Below are positions 17,374 through 24,889 of a stretch of DNA of 44,681 bases, in pieces (the first letter of the stretch is position 1; every line of letters begins with the position of its first letter). Below the pieces are notes generated by a model. It was not told the origin of the DNA and ran no database searches. It saw only the letters and a list, made by a program, of their open reading frames with translations. The position numbers and the translations under genes are program-made. The stretch is from Clostridia bacterium (GTDB lineage Bacteria; Bacillota; Clostridia; Oscillospirales; Acutalibacteraceae), in assembly GCA_017435865.1 (NCBI GenBank), contig JAFSEF010000087.1:1-44681 (forward strand). The letters run 5' to 3'.

Positions 17374-17575
17374 TGTTTACAGTTTCGCAATAGTTTCGTC
17401 ATTAAATAGCAACAAATATCGGGTATTATAAAACTGCGGAAGGGAAGAACACCTTCCCGGAAATCAATCAGGAGATGAGTCCGATGTCTTTATAAAAGGC
17501 TTCCTTGCGAAGCACAGATTACGATAAATATACCACCACTTCAAAATACGATTTACTTTACAGGAGGAATTTATT
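17374..17575 (+). promoter_or_regulatory. Long 5' leader of hsp20
   Basis: About 200 bp without a gene between CIRCE and the hsp20 ATG. It contains a perfect small hairpin GGGAAG/CTTCCC at 17442-17458. I find no clear -10/-35 pair and no obvious pairing of the AGGAGG ribosome-binding site, so a thermosensor is possible but not shown. Confidence 0.4.
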
Positions 17576-18022
17576 ATGTTAGAAATCAGACCCGCCGTAC
17601 GCAAAAATGTATATGCCAATCCGTTCCGTTTGTTTGATGATTTTGACCGTGCCTTTTTCGGCAGCCCCTTCGGCACCATGAACGAAAGAACCGCAGCCAT
17701 CCGTACCGATATCACCGAAACCGCTGACGGCTACCTGCTTGAAGCAGAGTTGCCCGGATTCAGCAAAGAGGAAATTTCCTTGTCCGTGGACGGCGATATG
17801 CTGACCATATCTGCCGAACGCAAGAGTGAAACGGAAGAAAAAGACAGCGAAAACCGCGTCATCCGCAGCGAAAGACGTTACGGCAGCTGCTCGCGCAGAT
17901 TTGACATTTCGGGTGTCAATGCCGAAGCCATTTCCGCAAAATATGAGGACGGCATTCTCAGCCTGACGCTTCCCAAAAAAGAGGAAGAAGTACCGCACAG
18001 CCGCCGCATCGACATTCAGTAA
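17576..18022 (+). CDS. Hsp20-family small heat-shock protein
   Basis: A 148-residue ATP-independent holdase chaperone. The N-terminal arm (about 1-40, with NPFRLFDDFDRAFFG) is followed by the alpha-crystallin domain (about 43-140), including EAELPGFSKEEISLSVDGD and the closing YEDGILSLTLPKK, with the GILSLTLPK signature of the family. AGGAGG lies eight bases before the ATG. The upstream CIRCE element predicts repression by HrcA and induction by heat. Two hairpins follow the stop; the second (18056-18093) is a terminator. Confidence 0.95.
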   Translation: MLEIRPAVRKNVYANPFRLFDDFDRAFFGSPFGTMNERTAAIRTDITETADGYLLEAELPGFSKEEISLSVDGDMLTISAERKSETEEKDSENRVIRSERRYGSCSRRFDISGVNAEAISAKYEDGILSLTLPKKEEEVPHSRRIDIQ

Positions 18023-18055
18023 CGCCCTCTCTTTTATGGCACAAAAGTGCCGTTT

Positions 18056-18093
18056 CCCCGGTTCTGTATTTTGCAGGACCGGGGATTTTCTTT
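18056..18093 (+). terminator. Intrinsic terminator after hsp20
   Basis: CCCCGGTTCTG pairs with CAGGACCGGGG (one G-T wobble) around a 7-base loop and is followed by ATTTTCTTT. A smaller hairpin GGCAC/GTGCC precedes it at 18038-18051. Confidence 0.85.
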
Positions 18094-18117
18094 GTATTAA
18101 TAAAAGAAAGTAAACTA

Positions 18118-18146
18118 TTGACAATTATTTATAATATGTGTATAAT
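18118..18146 (+). promoter_or_regulatory. Consensus promoter of the dockerin protein gene
   Basis: TTGACA (18118-18123), 17 bp, TATAAT (18141-18146), 30 bp before the start at 18176. Both boxes match consensus perfectly. Confidence 0.92.
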
Positions 18147-18175
18147 ATATCCAAATGACCGAAAGGGTGATTTTT

Positions 18176-19864
18176 ATGAAAAAAATGAAAGCTTTCCTTT
18201 GCCTGCTGATGAGTGCATTGATGCTGTTCGGCTGTGTACAGACTGTTCTTGCACTGCAGGTTGAACCTCTTGAAATCACTGATGATGCCGCATACAATTA
18301 TCGTCCTGCCGACATCAACAACGACGGTGCCGTCACTGCTGACGACGCTCGTGTGATTCTGCGTCTTTCCGTTAACCTTGAAAGATGGGAAGATGTTGCA
18401 AAACGCTGCAACTATTCCTACTGGTATGACTATAAATCCGCTGCTGACCCCGATGGCGACGGCAACGTCACTGCTGCTGACGCACGTATTACCCTGCGTA
18501 TTGCTGTTGGTCTGCAGAAGTGGGAAGATGCCAATGAATCTGCTCTTTCTTCCAAGCACTACATCATTGACTTCTACACCAAGGCTGTCAACAACGTCAA
18601 GTTCGGCGGTGTTGCAGGGTATTCCACAAAAGCATGGCAGTACATCAAGGATGAAGAATGCAATATCTTCACTCTGTGCAACGGCTCTTTTGTAAAGGAC
18701 ATCAAAAAGGAACTTGTTGCTGAAGGCGATGCGAAGACCTCCACGTACTGCATCGGTTCCCGTGAAGCCCGCAAGTACTTCCCCAACTTCACCCTCGGTG
18801 ACTACTCCAAGGTCAAGAGTGCCACCTGCCACGTCAACGCAACCGGTAACTATGTGATCAGCATTGTCATGTTTGACTCTGATACCACCAGTATCAACAA
18901 CGACAGCTTCATCTACAAAGTAACCGATCAGCACGTTACCTGGAAAGAAGATGTTGAACCCGTTCTTGCTAAGAGCACCCGTGTGAAGAACTGGTCCGGT
19001 GAATCCGTCATCACCAAGAACTTCACCATCACTGCCGAAATCACTCCCAACGGTAAGTTCGTTTCCCTTACCCACGCAGGTGATGCTGTGATCTCTGCTG
19101 AAAAGTTGACCGTTTACGAACTGCTTCTCATCCCCACCACCTACGAAAACAAGACGGCTACCGTTCACACTTCCACCACCTACACCGGTTTTGATTATTC
19201 TCCCTGCTTCAAGGGCTTCCACTGCGGCTATGTTCCGCAGGCTTACGGCACCATCGACGGTATCGGCGATTACCTCGGTGCCTGCATCCGCAACATTTCC
19301 AACTTCGGCATTGCCGGTTACACCAAGACTCCCAAAGTCGAATATGACAGCAAGAATTCCAATCTGACCTGCATCGCAAGCAATCAGATCAGCAACTATT
19401 TCAAGGGTGACACCGTCACCACCGTCAAGGGTAGCAACGAAAGCTGGGCACTGTTCCCGCCGTTCGGCATGAAGAAGTACGATGCCATCAAGACCGCTAC
19501 CTGTGCTGTCAACGAAGCAGGCAACTACTACATCGAAATGGTATTCCACGATGTTGATACCACCAAGTCCACCAAGTACAACGACCTGCAGCTTGTTACA
19601 ACGGATCTGATCTACTTCGATCAGGATGTCGCTCCCATGCTGCGTGACATGGACAATGTCAAGGCGTATGATCCCAACGGCACCGTCACTTACACCAACT
19701 TCACCATCCATGCAGAAGTGACTCCCGACGATAAGATCGTTTCCATGACCCAGGAAGCAACCGTTACCATTTCCGTACCGTTCATCCGCACCCTTCTCAT
19801 CAACCACAAGGATCAGAAGATCGTTCTGAAAGTAACGGAAAGCTACACCGGTTTCACTTATTAA
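18176..19864 (+). CDS. Secreted dockerin protein with a duplicated unknown domain
   Basis: A 562-residue exported protein. The signal region is residues 1-27. LFGC at 17-20 could be a lipobox, but cleavage after VLA near 26 is also possible. A type I dockerin follows at about 46-117, with two calcium-binding segments DINNDGAVTADDAR and DPDGDGNVTAADAR, which would dock it onto a cohesin scaffold. The rest is two diverged copies of one domain of about 200 residues (about 128-345 and 360-562); both contain SATCHVN/TATCAVN-type, SDTTS/DVDTTK and NFTI-AE-TP motifs and end in YTGF-Y. I do not recognise the domain. AAAGGGTG precedes the ATG at 18176. Codon use (AAG, AAC, ACC, TTC) is more biased than in its neighbours, suggesting high expression. 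Confidence 0.9.
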   Translation: MKKMKAFLCLLMSALMLFGCVQTVLALQVEPLEITDDAAYNYRPADINNDGAVTADDARVILRLSVNLERWEDVAKRCNYSYWYDYKSAADPDGDGNVTAADARITLRIAVGLQKWEDANESALSSKHYIIDFYTKAVNNVKFGGVAGYSTKAWQYIKDEECNIFTLCNGSFVKDIKKELVAEGDAKTSTYCIGSREARKYFPNFTLGDYSKVKSATCHVNATGNYVISIVMFDSDTTSINNDSFIYKVTDQHVTWKEDVEPVLAKSTRVKNWSGESVITKNFTITAEITPNGKFVSLTHAGDAVISAEKLTVYELLLIPTTYENKTATVHTSTTYTGFDYSPCFKGFHCGYVPQAYGTIDGIGDYLGACIRNISNFGIAGYTKTPKVEYDSKNSNLTCIASNQISNYFKGDTVTTVKGSNESWALFPPFGMKKYDAIKTATCAVNEAGNYYIEMVFHDVDTTKSTKYNDLQLVTTDLIYFDQDVAPMLRDMDNVKAYDPNGTVTYTNFTIHAEVTPDDKIVSMTQEATVTISVPFIRTLLINHKDQKIVLKVTESYTGFTY

Positions 19865-19883
19865 GAAATAACGCATTCTCTTT

Positions 19884-19912
19884 GGAGCTGTTGCAAAACA
19901 GCTCCTTTTTTT
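19884..19912 (+). terminator. Intrinsic terminator after the dockerin gene
   Basis: GGAGCTGTT/AACAGCTCC 9-bp stem, GCAA loop, then seven T residues. The stem is almost the same as in the terminator at 354-384. Confidence 0.95.
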
Positions 19913-19928
19913 GTGCGGAAAAGGCAGG

Positions 19929-19974
19929 TTGGTATACCATGTGGCAGACTACGGTCTGCATTCCTGTATACCAA
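19929..19974. repeat. 46-bp interrupted palindrome
   Basis: Outer arms TTGGTATAC (19929-19937) and GTATACCAA (19966-19974) enclose inner arms GCAGAC (19944-19949) and GTCTGC (19954-19959) around TACG. It is not followed by a T run. The GTATACC core recurs in the 12-bp repeats at 20042-20065. Confidence 0.8.
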
Positions 19975-20041
19975 ACGGAAGACTGCCGTGTGTTGCAAAG
20001 TCCCGTCAGCAAAGGGTTTTTTGCGGGGATGCGTCTTCTGT

Positions 20042-20106
20042 TTTTGTATACCGTTTTGTAAACCGACCCCTGTTTTTTGTCAGACCGACTGACAGAGCGT
20101 ACATAC
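20042..20106 (+). repeat. Iteron-like 12-bp repeats, block A
   Basis: TTTTGTATACCG (20042-20053) is directly followed by TTTTGTAAACCG (20054-20065). TTTTGTCAGACCG lies at 20075-20087. The block ends in TACATAC (20100-20106), then TACTATAGTA and a GAAA-rich tract. Confidence 0.7.
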
Positions 20107-20361
20107 TACTATAGTAAGAAAGAAAGACAAGAAAGAATTGAAAGAATGTTATACATATACGCGTACGCAAAATAAAATAAATAATAAAAGATTCTTTTAA
20201 TTCTTTTGTGCGTGTTCTTTTTTCCGTTGTCGTTTTTCGCAAAGCTTTCTGTTTTTTTATCTTTTGAAGCTTCTTCGGAGATGATGGTAACACCGAACGT
20301 ACTACCGAAAAAGTGGCACGAAGTCCGCTATATAAGGCTTTTCGGGGTGTCTGATTTTTTG

Positions 20362-20405
20362 TTTTGTAACTCCGTTTGTAGCACTGTTTGTCACACCGTA
20401 CATAC
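20362..20405 (+). repeat. Iteron-like 12-bp repeats, block B
   Basis: TTTTGTAACTCCG (20362-20374), TTTGTAGCACTG (20375-20386) and TTTGTCACACCG (20387-20398) run head to tail. They are followed by TACATAC (20399-20405) and a GAAAGAAAGAGAAG tract, repeating the order of block A. Confidence 0.7.
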
Positions 20406-20606
20406 AATTATATATAGAAAGAAAGAGAAGAATGATAAGAAGAATGTATAAGAAGAAAGAGAGAGAAGGAAGAAAAATCACACGCGAAAAAATAAGTGTA
20501 TTATTTTTGTAAATTTTAAAAACTTTTAATAACTGACGACAGCCAAAAGTCAGCTGTAAACCGCAACTATCATTTATGAATTTCTTTTGTTTTTGTGAAG
20601 AATATT

Positions 20607-20641
20607 AAAAAAAGGAGTTGCCGACCGTGGCAACTCCTTTT
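20607..20641 (-). terminator. Terminator of the Stn-like operon
   Basis: GGAGTTGCC/GGCAACTCC 9-bp stem with a 6-base loop. On the minus strand it is followed by T7, ending transcription 15 bp after the stop of the last gene at 20656. Confidence 0.93.
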
Positions 20642-20655
20642 GGGTATGAGAAATA

Positions 20656-22689
20656 TTATTTTTTCAGAATCCGCAACGCACCTGTCGGGCAAGCATACAC
20701 ACACTGCAGGCAATCCGCACACTGTGCAACAATGCTCTCATCCCTCGTTTCGGGGCGGATGACGGTTGTGAATCCTCTGCCTACAAGACCGAGCAGTTCT
20801 TTGCCCGTAGCAGCACACGCACGCACACAGTTGTTGCACAGAATGCACTTGTTCTGATTGCGTTCAATGGAAACAAGGCGTTCTTCGGTGAAACAGGGAT
20901 GATATTCGCCGTCCATCTTTTTGCAGTTGATGTCAAATTTGTCGGCATAATGAATGAGCCTGCAATGGCCGTAGTCATGGCAGCCGCATTCGAGGCAGCG
21001 TTTTGCTTCTGCCATTGCCTGTTCGGGAGAGAAGCCGAGGTTGACCTCTTTGAAGTCGTGCTTTCTCTCCTGTGCACTGCGGTGCGGCATGACAGCTCTT
21101 GCCTGTTTTTCACGGTCGGAGAAATCAAGCACTTCTTCCTTGCGTACGGACAAAACGGGTTCTTTGTAGTTCCAGTCATATCCGCACAAGTACGCATCGA
21201 TCGCTTTGGCGGCTCTGCCTGCTTCTGCGATGGCCTGAATGGCAATGGATGCACCTTTGTTGGTGGCATCGCCCACGGCAAACACACCGTCAAGGGATGT
21301 CAGCCCCGTTTTGTCATCGGCAAGAATGGTGCCCCACTTGGTGACGGGCAGATCTTCAAACCCTGTCGGATCGTTTTTCTGACCGACGGCAACAATCAGG
21401 GAATCAAGGTCAAGGGTCACAAATTCGCCCTCTACGGGCACAGGGGCACGTCTGCCGCGTTCGTCGGGCTCACCGAGCTGCATGACCTGCAGCTTCACAC
21501 CCGTGACCTTGCCGTTGGCACCGAGCACTTCGGCAGGATTGGTCAGGAAACGGAACACAACGCCCTCTTCTTCGGCTTCTTTGATTTCAATGTCTTCGGC
21601 AGGCATTTCGGCTTTTGTGCGGCGGTAGATGATGCTGACTTCTTCCGCACCCAGTCGCACAGCCGTGCGGCAGGCATCCATGGCGGTGTTGCCGCCGCCG
21701 ACAATGGCGGTCTTTTTGCCGATGGCAGGTTTTTCACCGAGGGCAACCGCACGCAGGAAATCGATGCCGCCGAACACACCGTCAAGGTGTTCACCCTCGC
21801 AACGCAGTGCACTGCTTTTCCATGCACCGTTGGCAACCAACAGGGCATCGTGTTTTGTACGCAGTGCAGCAAAGGATGCGTCTTTGCCGATGGTGAAGTT
21901 GTTGACAAGGGTAACACCGAGTTTTTCGATTTCTTCGATTTCGCGATCAAGAATTGCCTTGGGCAATCTGTATTCGGGAATGCCGTAACGCAGCATACCG
22001 CCCATCTTCGGCATCTTGTCATACACCGTGACGGCATGCCCCGACAAAGCGAGGTAATACGCAGCCGTCAGTCCTGCAGGACCGCCGCCGATAATTCCGA
22101 CGGTTTTGCCTGTGGTGGCTGCTTTTTCGGGGATGACATCGGTGTTGGTTTTGTATATTTCATCGGCTGCAAAAGCCTTTAAAAACGCAATGGAAACGGG
22201 TTCTTCCACCTTTTGTCTGCGGCAGGCGGTCTCGCAGGGATGCGGACAGACTCTGCCGATGGAGGCAGGCAGCGGAATTTTTTCGCGGATGGTGGAAACC
22301 GCCCCTGCAAAATCACCCTCTGCGATCTGACGGACATATTTCTGGCAATCCGTGTGTGCGGGACAGTTGATTCTGCACGGACCGAGGCAGTCGCCGTCGT
22401 GGTCACTCATGATCAGTTCAAAGGCAATGTCACGCACTTTTCTGACCTTTTCGGAGTCGGTGTGGATGACCATGCCTTCGCTGACGGTAGCAGAGCAGGC
22501 ACGCAGCAGCTTTGGCATATTTTCGGCTTCGACCACGCACACACCGCACGCACCGTAGGGAGCGTATTCTTTCATGAAGCAAAGGGTCGGGATGTCGATA
22601 CCGTTTGCGGCAGCAACGGACAGAATGGTTTGTCCTTTTTCGGCAACACAGGGTTTGCCGTCAATGATGAGATTCACTTTGTCAGCCAT
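20656..22689 (-). CDS. stnC: StnC-like NAD(P)H/FAD oxidoreductase subunit with Fe-S domains
   Basis: A 677-residue flavoprotein. An N-terminal [2Fe-2S] ferredoxin domain (CFMKEYAPYGACGVCVVE near residue 38) and a GltD-type helical Fe-S domain (GDCLGPCRINCPAH, GRVCPHPCETACRR) precede an NfnB/GltD-like core. In the core, GIIGGGPAGLTAAYYLALSG binds FAD, and AIVGGGNTAMDACRTAVRLG with YRRTKAEMPA binds NAD(P). Two [4Fe-4S] motifs at the C-terminus (CILCNNCVRACAATG, CADCLQCVYACPTGAL) finish it. Together with the NuoE- and NuoF-like genes immediately upstream, this matches the Stn transhydrogenase known from Sporomusa, which couples ferredoxin, NAD and NADP by electron bifurcation. GGAGG eight bases before the ATG at 22689 fixes the start; an upstream GTG at 22698 is less well placed. 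Overlap with the stnB-like gene is 8 bp. Confidence 0.82.
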   Translation of the reverse strand: MADKVNLIIDGKPCVAEKGQTILSVAAANGIDIPTLCFMKEYAPYGACGVCVVEAENMPKLLRACSATVSEGMVIHTDSEKVRKVRDIAFELIMSDHDGDCLGPCRINCPAHTDCQKYVRQIAEGDFAGAVSTIREKIPLPASIGRVCPHPCETACRRQKVEEPVSIAFLKAFAADEIYKTNTDVIPEKAATTGKTVGIIGGGPAGLTAAYYLALSGHAVTVYDKMPKMGGMLRYGIPEYRLPKAILDREIEEIEKLGVTLVNNFTIGKDASFAALRTKHDALLVANGAWKSSALRCEGEHLDGVFGGIDFLRAVALGEKPAIGKKTAIVGGGNTAMDACRTAVRLGAEEVSIIYRRTKAEMPAEDIEIKEAEEEGVVFRFLTNPAEVLGANGKVTGVKLQVMQLGEPDERGRRAPVPVEGEFVTLDLDSLIVAVGQKNDPTGFEDLPVTKWGTILADDKTGLTSLDGVFAVGDATNKGASIAIQAIAEAGRAAKAIDAYLCGYDWNYKEPVLSVRKEEVLDFSDREKQARAVMPHRSAQERKHDFKEVNLGFSPEQAMAEAKRCLECGCHDYGHCRLIHYADKFDINCKKMDGEYHPCFTEERLVSIERNQNKCILCNNCVRACAATGKELLGLVGRGFTTVIRPETRDESIVAQCADCLQCVYACPTGALRILKK

Positions 22690-24445
22690 TTGCTTCACCT
22701 CCGTTTTTTGTGACCGCTTTCACGGGGCAGACCGTGAAGCAGACACCGCATTTGATACATTTTTCGGGATCAATGGTGTGCGGCTGTTTGCGTTCGCCCG
22801 TGATGGCTGCAACGGGACATTTCTTTGCACACAGACCGCAGCCGATGCATTTCTCTTTATTGATGGCAAACGAACGCAGTGCTGCACATTCGTCTGCAGG
22901 ACATCTCTTTTCGTTGATGTGGGCTTCGTATTCGTCGCGGAAATAACGGATGGTGGTCAGCACGGGGTTGGGAGCCGTTTGTCCCAGACCGCACAACGCA
23001 CCGCCGCGGATTCCCTCGCAGAGTTCTTCGAGCAGTTCAATGTCGCCCGTCTGTCCCTCACCGTTGGTGATGCGGGTGAGAATTTCAAACATTCTGCGTG
23101 TGCCGATGCGGCAATGTACGCACTTTCCGCAGGATTCCTTGGTGGTGAAATCAAGGAAGAAGCGTGCCATGTTGACCATGCAGGTGTTTTCGTCCATGAC
23201 GACCATACCGCCCGAACCCATGATGGCACCCGTTGCAGACAGAGCTTTGTAGTCGATGATTGTGTCGAGCAGTTCTTCGGGAATGCAGCCGCCTGACGGA
23301 CCGCCGAGCTGTACGGCTTTGAACTTTTTGTCGTCACGGATACCGCCGCCGATATCGTAAATGACTTCACGCAGTGTCAGACCCATGGGGATTTCCACAA
23401 GACCGCCGCGTTTGATTTTGCCCGTCAGTGCAAACACCTTTGTACCCTTGCTGTTTTCGGTTCCCATGGCGGCAAAAGCAGCACCGCCGTGGTTTATGAT
23501 CCATGCGACATTGGCAAAGGTCTCGACGTTGTTGATGTTGGAAGGCTTGTCTTCGTAGCCTTTCTGTGCAGGGAAGGGCGGTTTCAGACGCGGCATACCG
23601 CGTTTGCCCTCAAGGGATTCAATGAGTGCGGTTTCTTCACCGCAGACGAATGCACCTGCACCTGCTTTGATTCTGACATGGCAGGAAAAACCGCTGCCGA
23701 GAATATTTTCTCCGAGATACCCTTTGGCGGTTGCATCTTCAATGGCTTTCTGCAAGCGTACAATGGCAAGCGGATATTCCGCACGCACATACACGAAGGC
23801 TTCTTTTGCACCGATGGCATAGGCTGCAATGAGCATACCCTCCAAAAGTGCATGGGGATCGCTTTCAATGACAGCTCTGTCCATGAACGCACCGGGGTCA
23901 CCCTCGTCCGCGTTGCAGATGAGGTATTTTTCTTCCCCCTCACTCTGACGGGCAGCGTTCCACTTGAACCATGTCGGGAAGCCTGCACCGCCGCGACCTG
24001 CAAGACCCGAAACCTTGATTTCTTCAATGACGTCTTCGGGGGACATGGCAAGTGCTTTGCCGAGTGCCTTGTAGCCGTCGGCTTCGATGTAAGCATCTAT
24101 ATTTTCGGGGTCGATCAGACCGCAGTTACGCAGTGCAATGCGTGTTTGCTTTGCAAGGAAGGTGTTGTCCTCGTCCGAAACGGTCAGATCGTCAACCAAA
24201 GAAAGGTTTTCGGTTTTCACAGCCTCGGCAATGGTTTTGCAATCGCTTTGGCTGACTCTGACAAGGCGACGCAGCAGCACACCGTGGGCATAAATGTCCA
24301 CAATGGGTTCGAGGAAACACATACCGATGCAGCCTGCAATGCCGATTTCGCAAGCGTTGTCGGCAAGCAGCGTACGCAGTTCGGATTCAATTTTCAGAGC
24401 ACCTGCCGCAATACCGCAGCTGCCCTTACCGATGACTATTTTCAC
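22682..24445 (-). CDS. stnB: StnB/HydB/NuoF-like FMN and Fe-S subunit
   Basis: A 587-residue NuoF-family flavoprotein that binds NAD(H), FMN and Fe-S clusters. It begins with a thioredoxin-like [2Fe-2S] domain (GKGSCG near residue 8, GCIGMC near 38). The NuoF core includes SGLAGRGGAGFPTWFKW, CNADEGDPGAFMDR and AGAGAFVCGEETALIESLEG, and the [4Fe-4S] site ESCGKCVHCRIGTRRM with a later GGALCGLGQ. Two further [4Fe-4S] motifs at the C-terminus are CIGCGLCAKKCPVAAI and CIKCGVCFTVCPVKAV. This order is that of the HydB/HndC/StnB group. The start is a GTG at 24445, seven bases after AAAGGGGG, overlapping the stnA-like stop as GTGA. A partner hydrogenase gene is absent, which favours Stn over Hyd. Confidence 0.87.
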   Translation of the reverse strand: MKIVIGKGSCGIAAGALKIESELRTLLADNACEIGIAGCIGMCFLEPIVDIYAHGVLLRRLVRVSQSDCKTIAEAVKTENLSLVDDLTVSDEDNTFLAKQTRIALRNCGLIDPENIDAYIEADGYKALGKALAMSPEDVIEEIKVSGLAGRGGAGFPTWFKWNAARQSEGEEKYLICNADEGDPGAFMDRAVIESDPHALLEGMLIAAYAIGAKEAFVYVRAEYPLAIVRLQKAIEDATAKGYLGENILGSGFSCHVRIKAGAGAFVCGEETALIESLEGKRGMPRLKPPFPAQKGYEDKPSNINNVETFANVAWIINHGGAAFAAMGTENSKGTKVFALTGKIKRGGLVEIPMGLTLREVIYDIGGGIRDDKKFKAVQLGGPSGGCIPEELLDTIIDYKALSATGAIMGSGGMVVMDENTCMVNMARFFLDFTTKESCGKCVHCRIGTRRMFEILTRITNGEGQTGDIELLEELCEGIRGGALCGLGQTAPNPVLTTIRYFRDEYEAHINEKRCPADECAALRSFAINKEKCIGCGLCAKKCPVAAITGERKQPHTIDPEKCIKCGVCFTVCPVKAVTKNGGEANG

Positions 24446-24870
24446 TGCTGTTCCCCCTTTCTGATTTCTCGCAGGATTTCCACTGCCTTGGCAGGGGTCA
24501 GCGAGCCGTAGGTGTCGTCGTTGATCATCATGGCGGGGGAAAGACTGCAGCAGCCTAAACACGCAACCGTTTTCAGCGAAAACAGACCGTCTTCGGTGGT
24601 GCCGCCGTCTGCAATGCCGAGTTCTTCGCAGATGGCTTTTTCAATGCCGTCCGCACCGTTGACATGGCAGGCGGTGCCTTTGCAGAGCATGATGAGGTAT
24701 TTGCCGACGGGTTGCAGGCGGAACTGCGTATAAAAGGTGGCAACACCCAGTACACGGGCAGGTGCGTTCCCTGTTTCTTCCGCGATTTTGTAGAGCGTAT
24801 CCGTTGAAAGATAGCCCAGTTCTTCCTGCTTTTCCTGCAGGATGGTAATGAGCGATTTTTTTTCTGCCAT
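24442..24870 (-). CDS. stnA: StnA/HydC/NuoE-like [2Fe-2S] subunit
   Basis: A 142-residue thioredoxin-fold [2Fe-2S] protein of the NuoE family, the small electron-transfer subunit of the complex. The N-terminal helical part (LQEKQEELGYLSTDTLYKIA) precedes the cluster ligands CKGTACHV and CLGCCSLSPAM. AAGGAAAAAACA precedes the ATG at 24870. It is the first of three overlapping genes and lies 19 bp behind the lipoprotein gene, so it probably shares that transcript. Confidence 0.9.
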   Translation of the reverse strand: MAEKKSLITILQEKQEELGYLSTDTLYKIAEETGNAPARVLGVATFYTQFRLQPVGKYLIMLCKGTACHVNGADGIEKAICEELGIADGGTTEDGLFSLKTVACLGCCSLSPAMMINDDTYGSLTPAKAVEILREIRKGEQQ

Positions 24871-24889
24871 TGTTTTTTCCTTCTTTGTT

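Larger units (their letters stand above)
19975..20606. other. Gene-free, repeat-rich intergenic region
   Basis: I see no credible gene in about 630 bp. The region holds two similar blocks about 299 bp apart. Each has a cluster of 12-bp TTTTGTA-NACCG-like repeats, then TACATAC, then a purine tract rich in GAAA. The rest is AT-rich. A minus-strand frame at 20006-20407 is Lys/Arg-rich and lacks a ribosome-binding site, so I do not call it. Confidence 0.6.

Noticed and set aside
18125-19876. 583-residue open frame antisense to the dockerin gene
   Set aside because: It is the mirror of strongly biased codons in the plus-strand gene, which has a perfect promoter, a ribosome-binding site, a signal peptide and dockerin motifs. 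The antisense frame has none of these.
20006-20407. 133-residue Lys/Arg-rich minus-strand protein
   Set aside because: It covers the repeat blocks and purine tracts, has no ribosome-binding site, and its composition follows the low-complexity DNA.
20656-24870. NAD-linked [FeFe] hydrogenase (Hyd/Hnd) operon
   Set aside because: The NuoE- and NuoF-like subunits would fit, but no H-cluster subunit is present; the third subunit is a GltD/NfnB-like flavoprotein, which fits Stn better.
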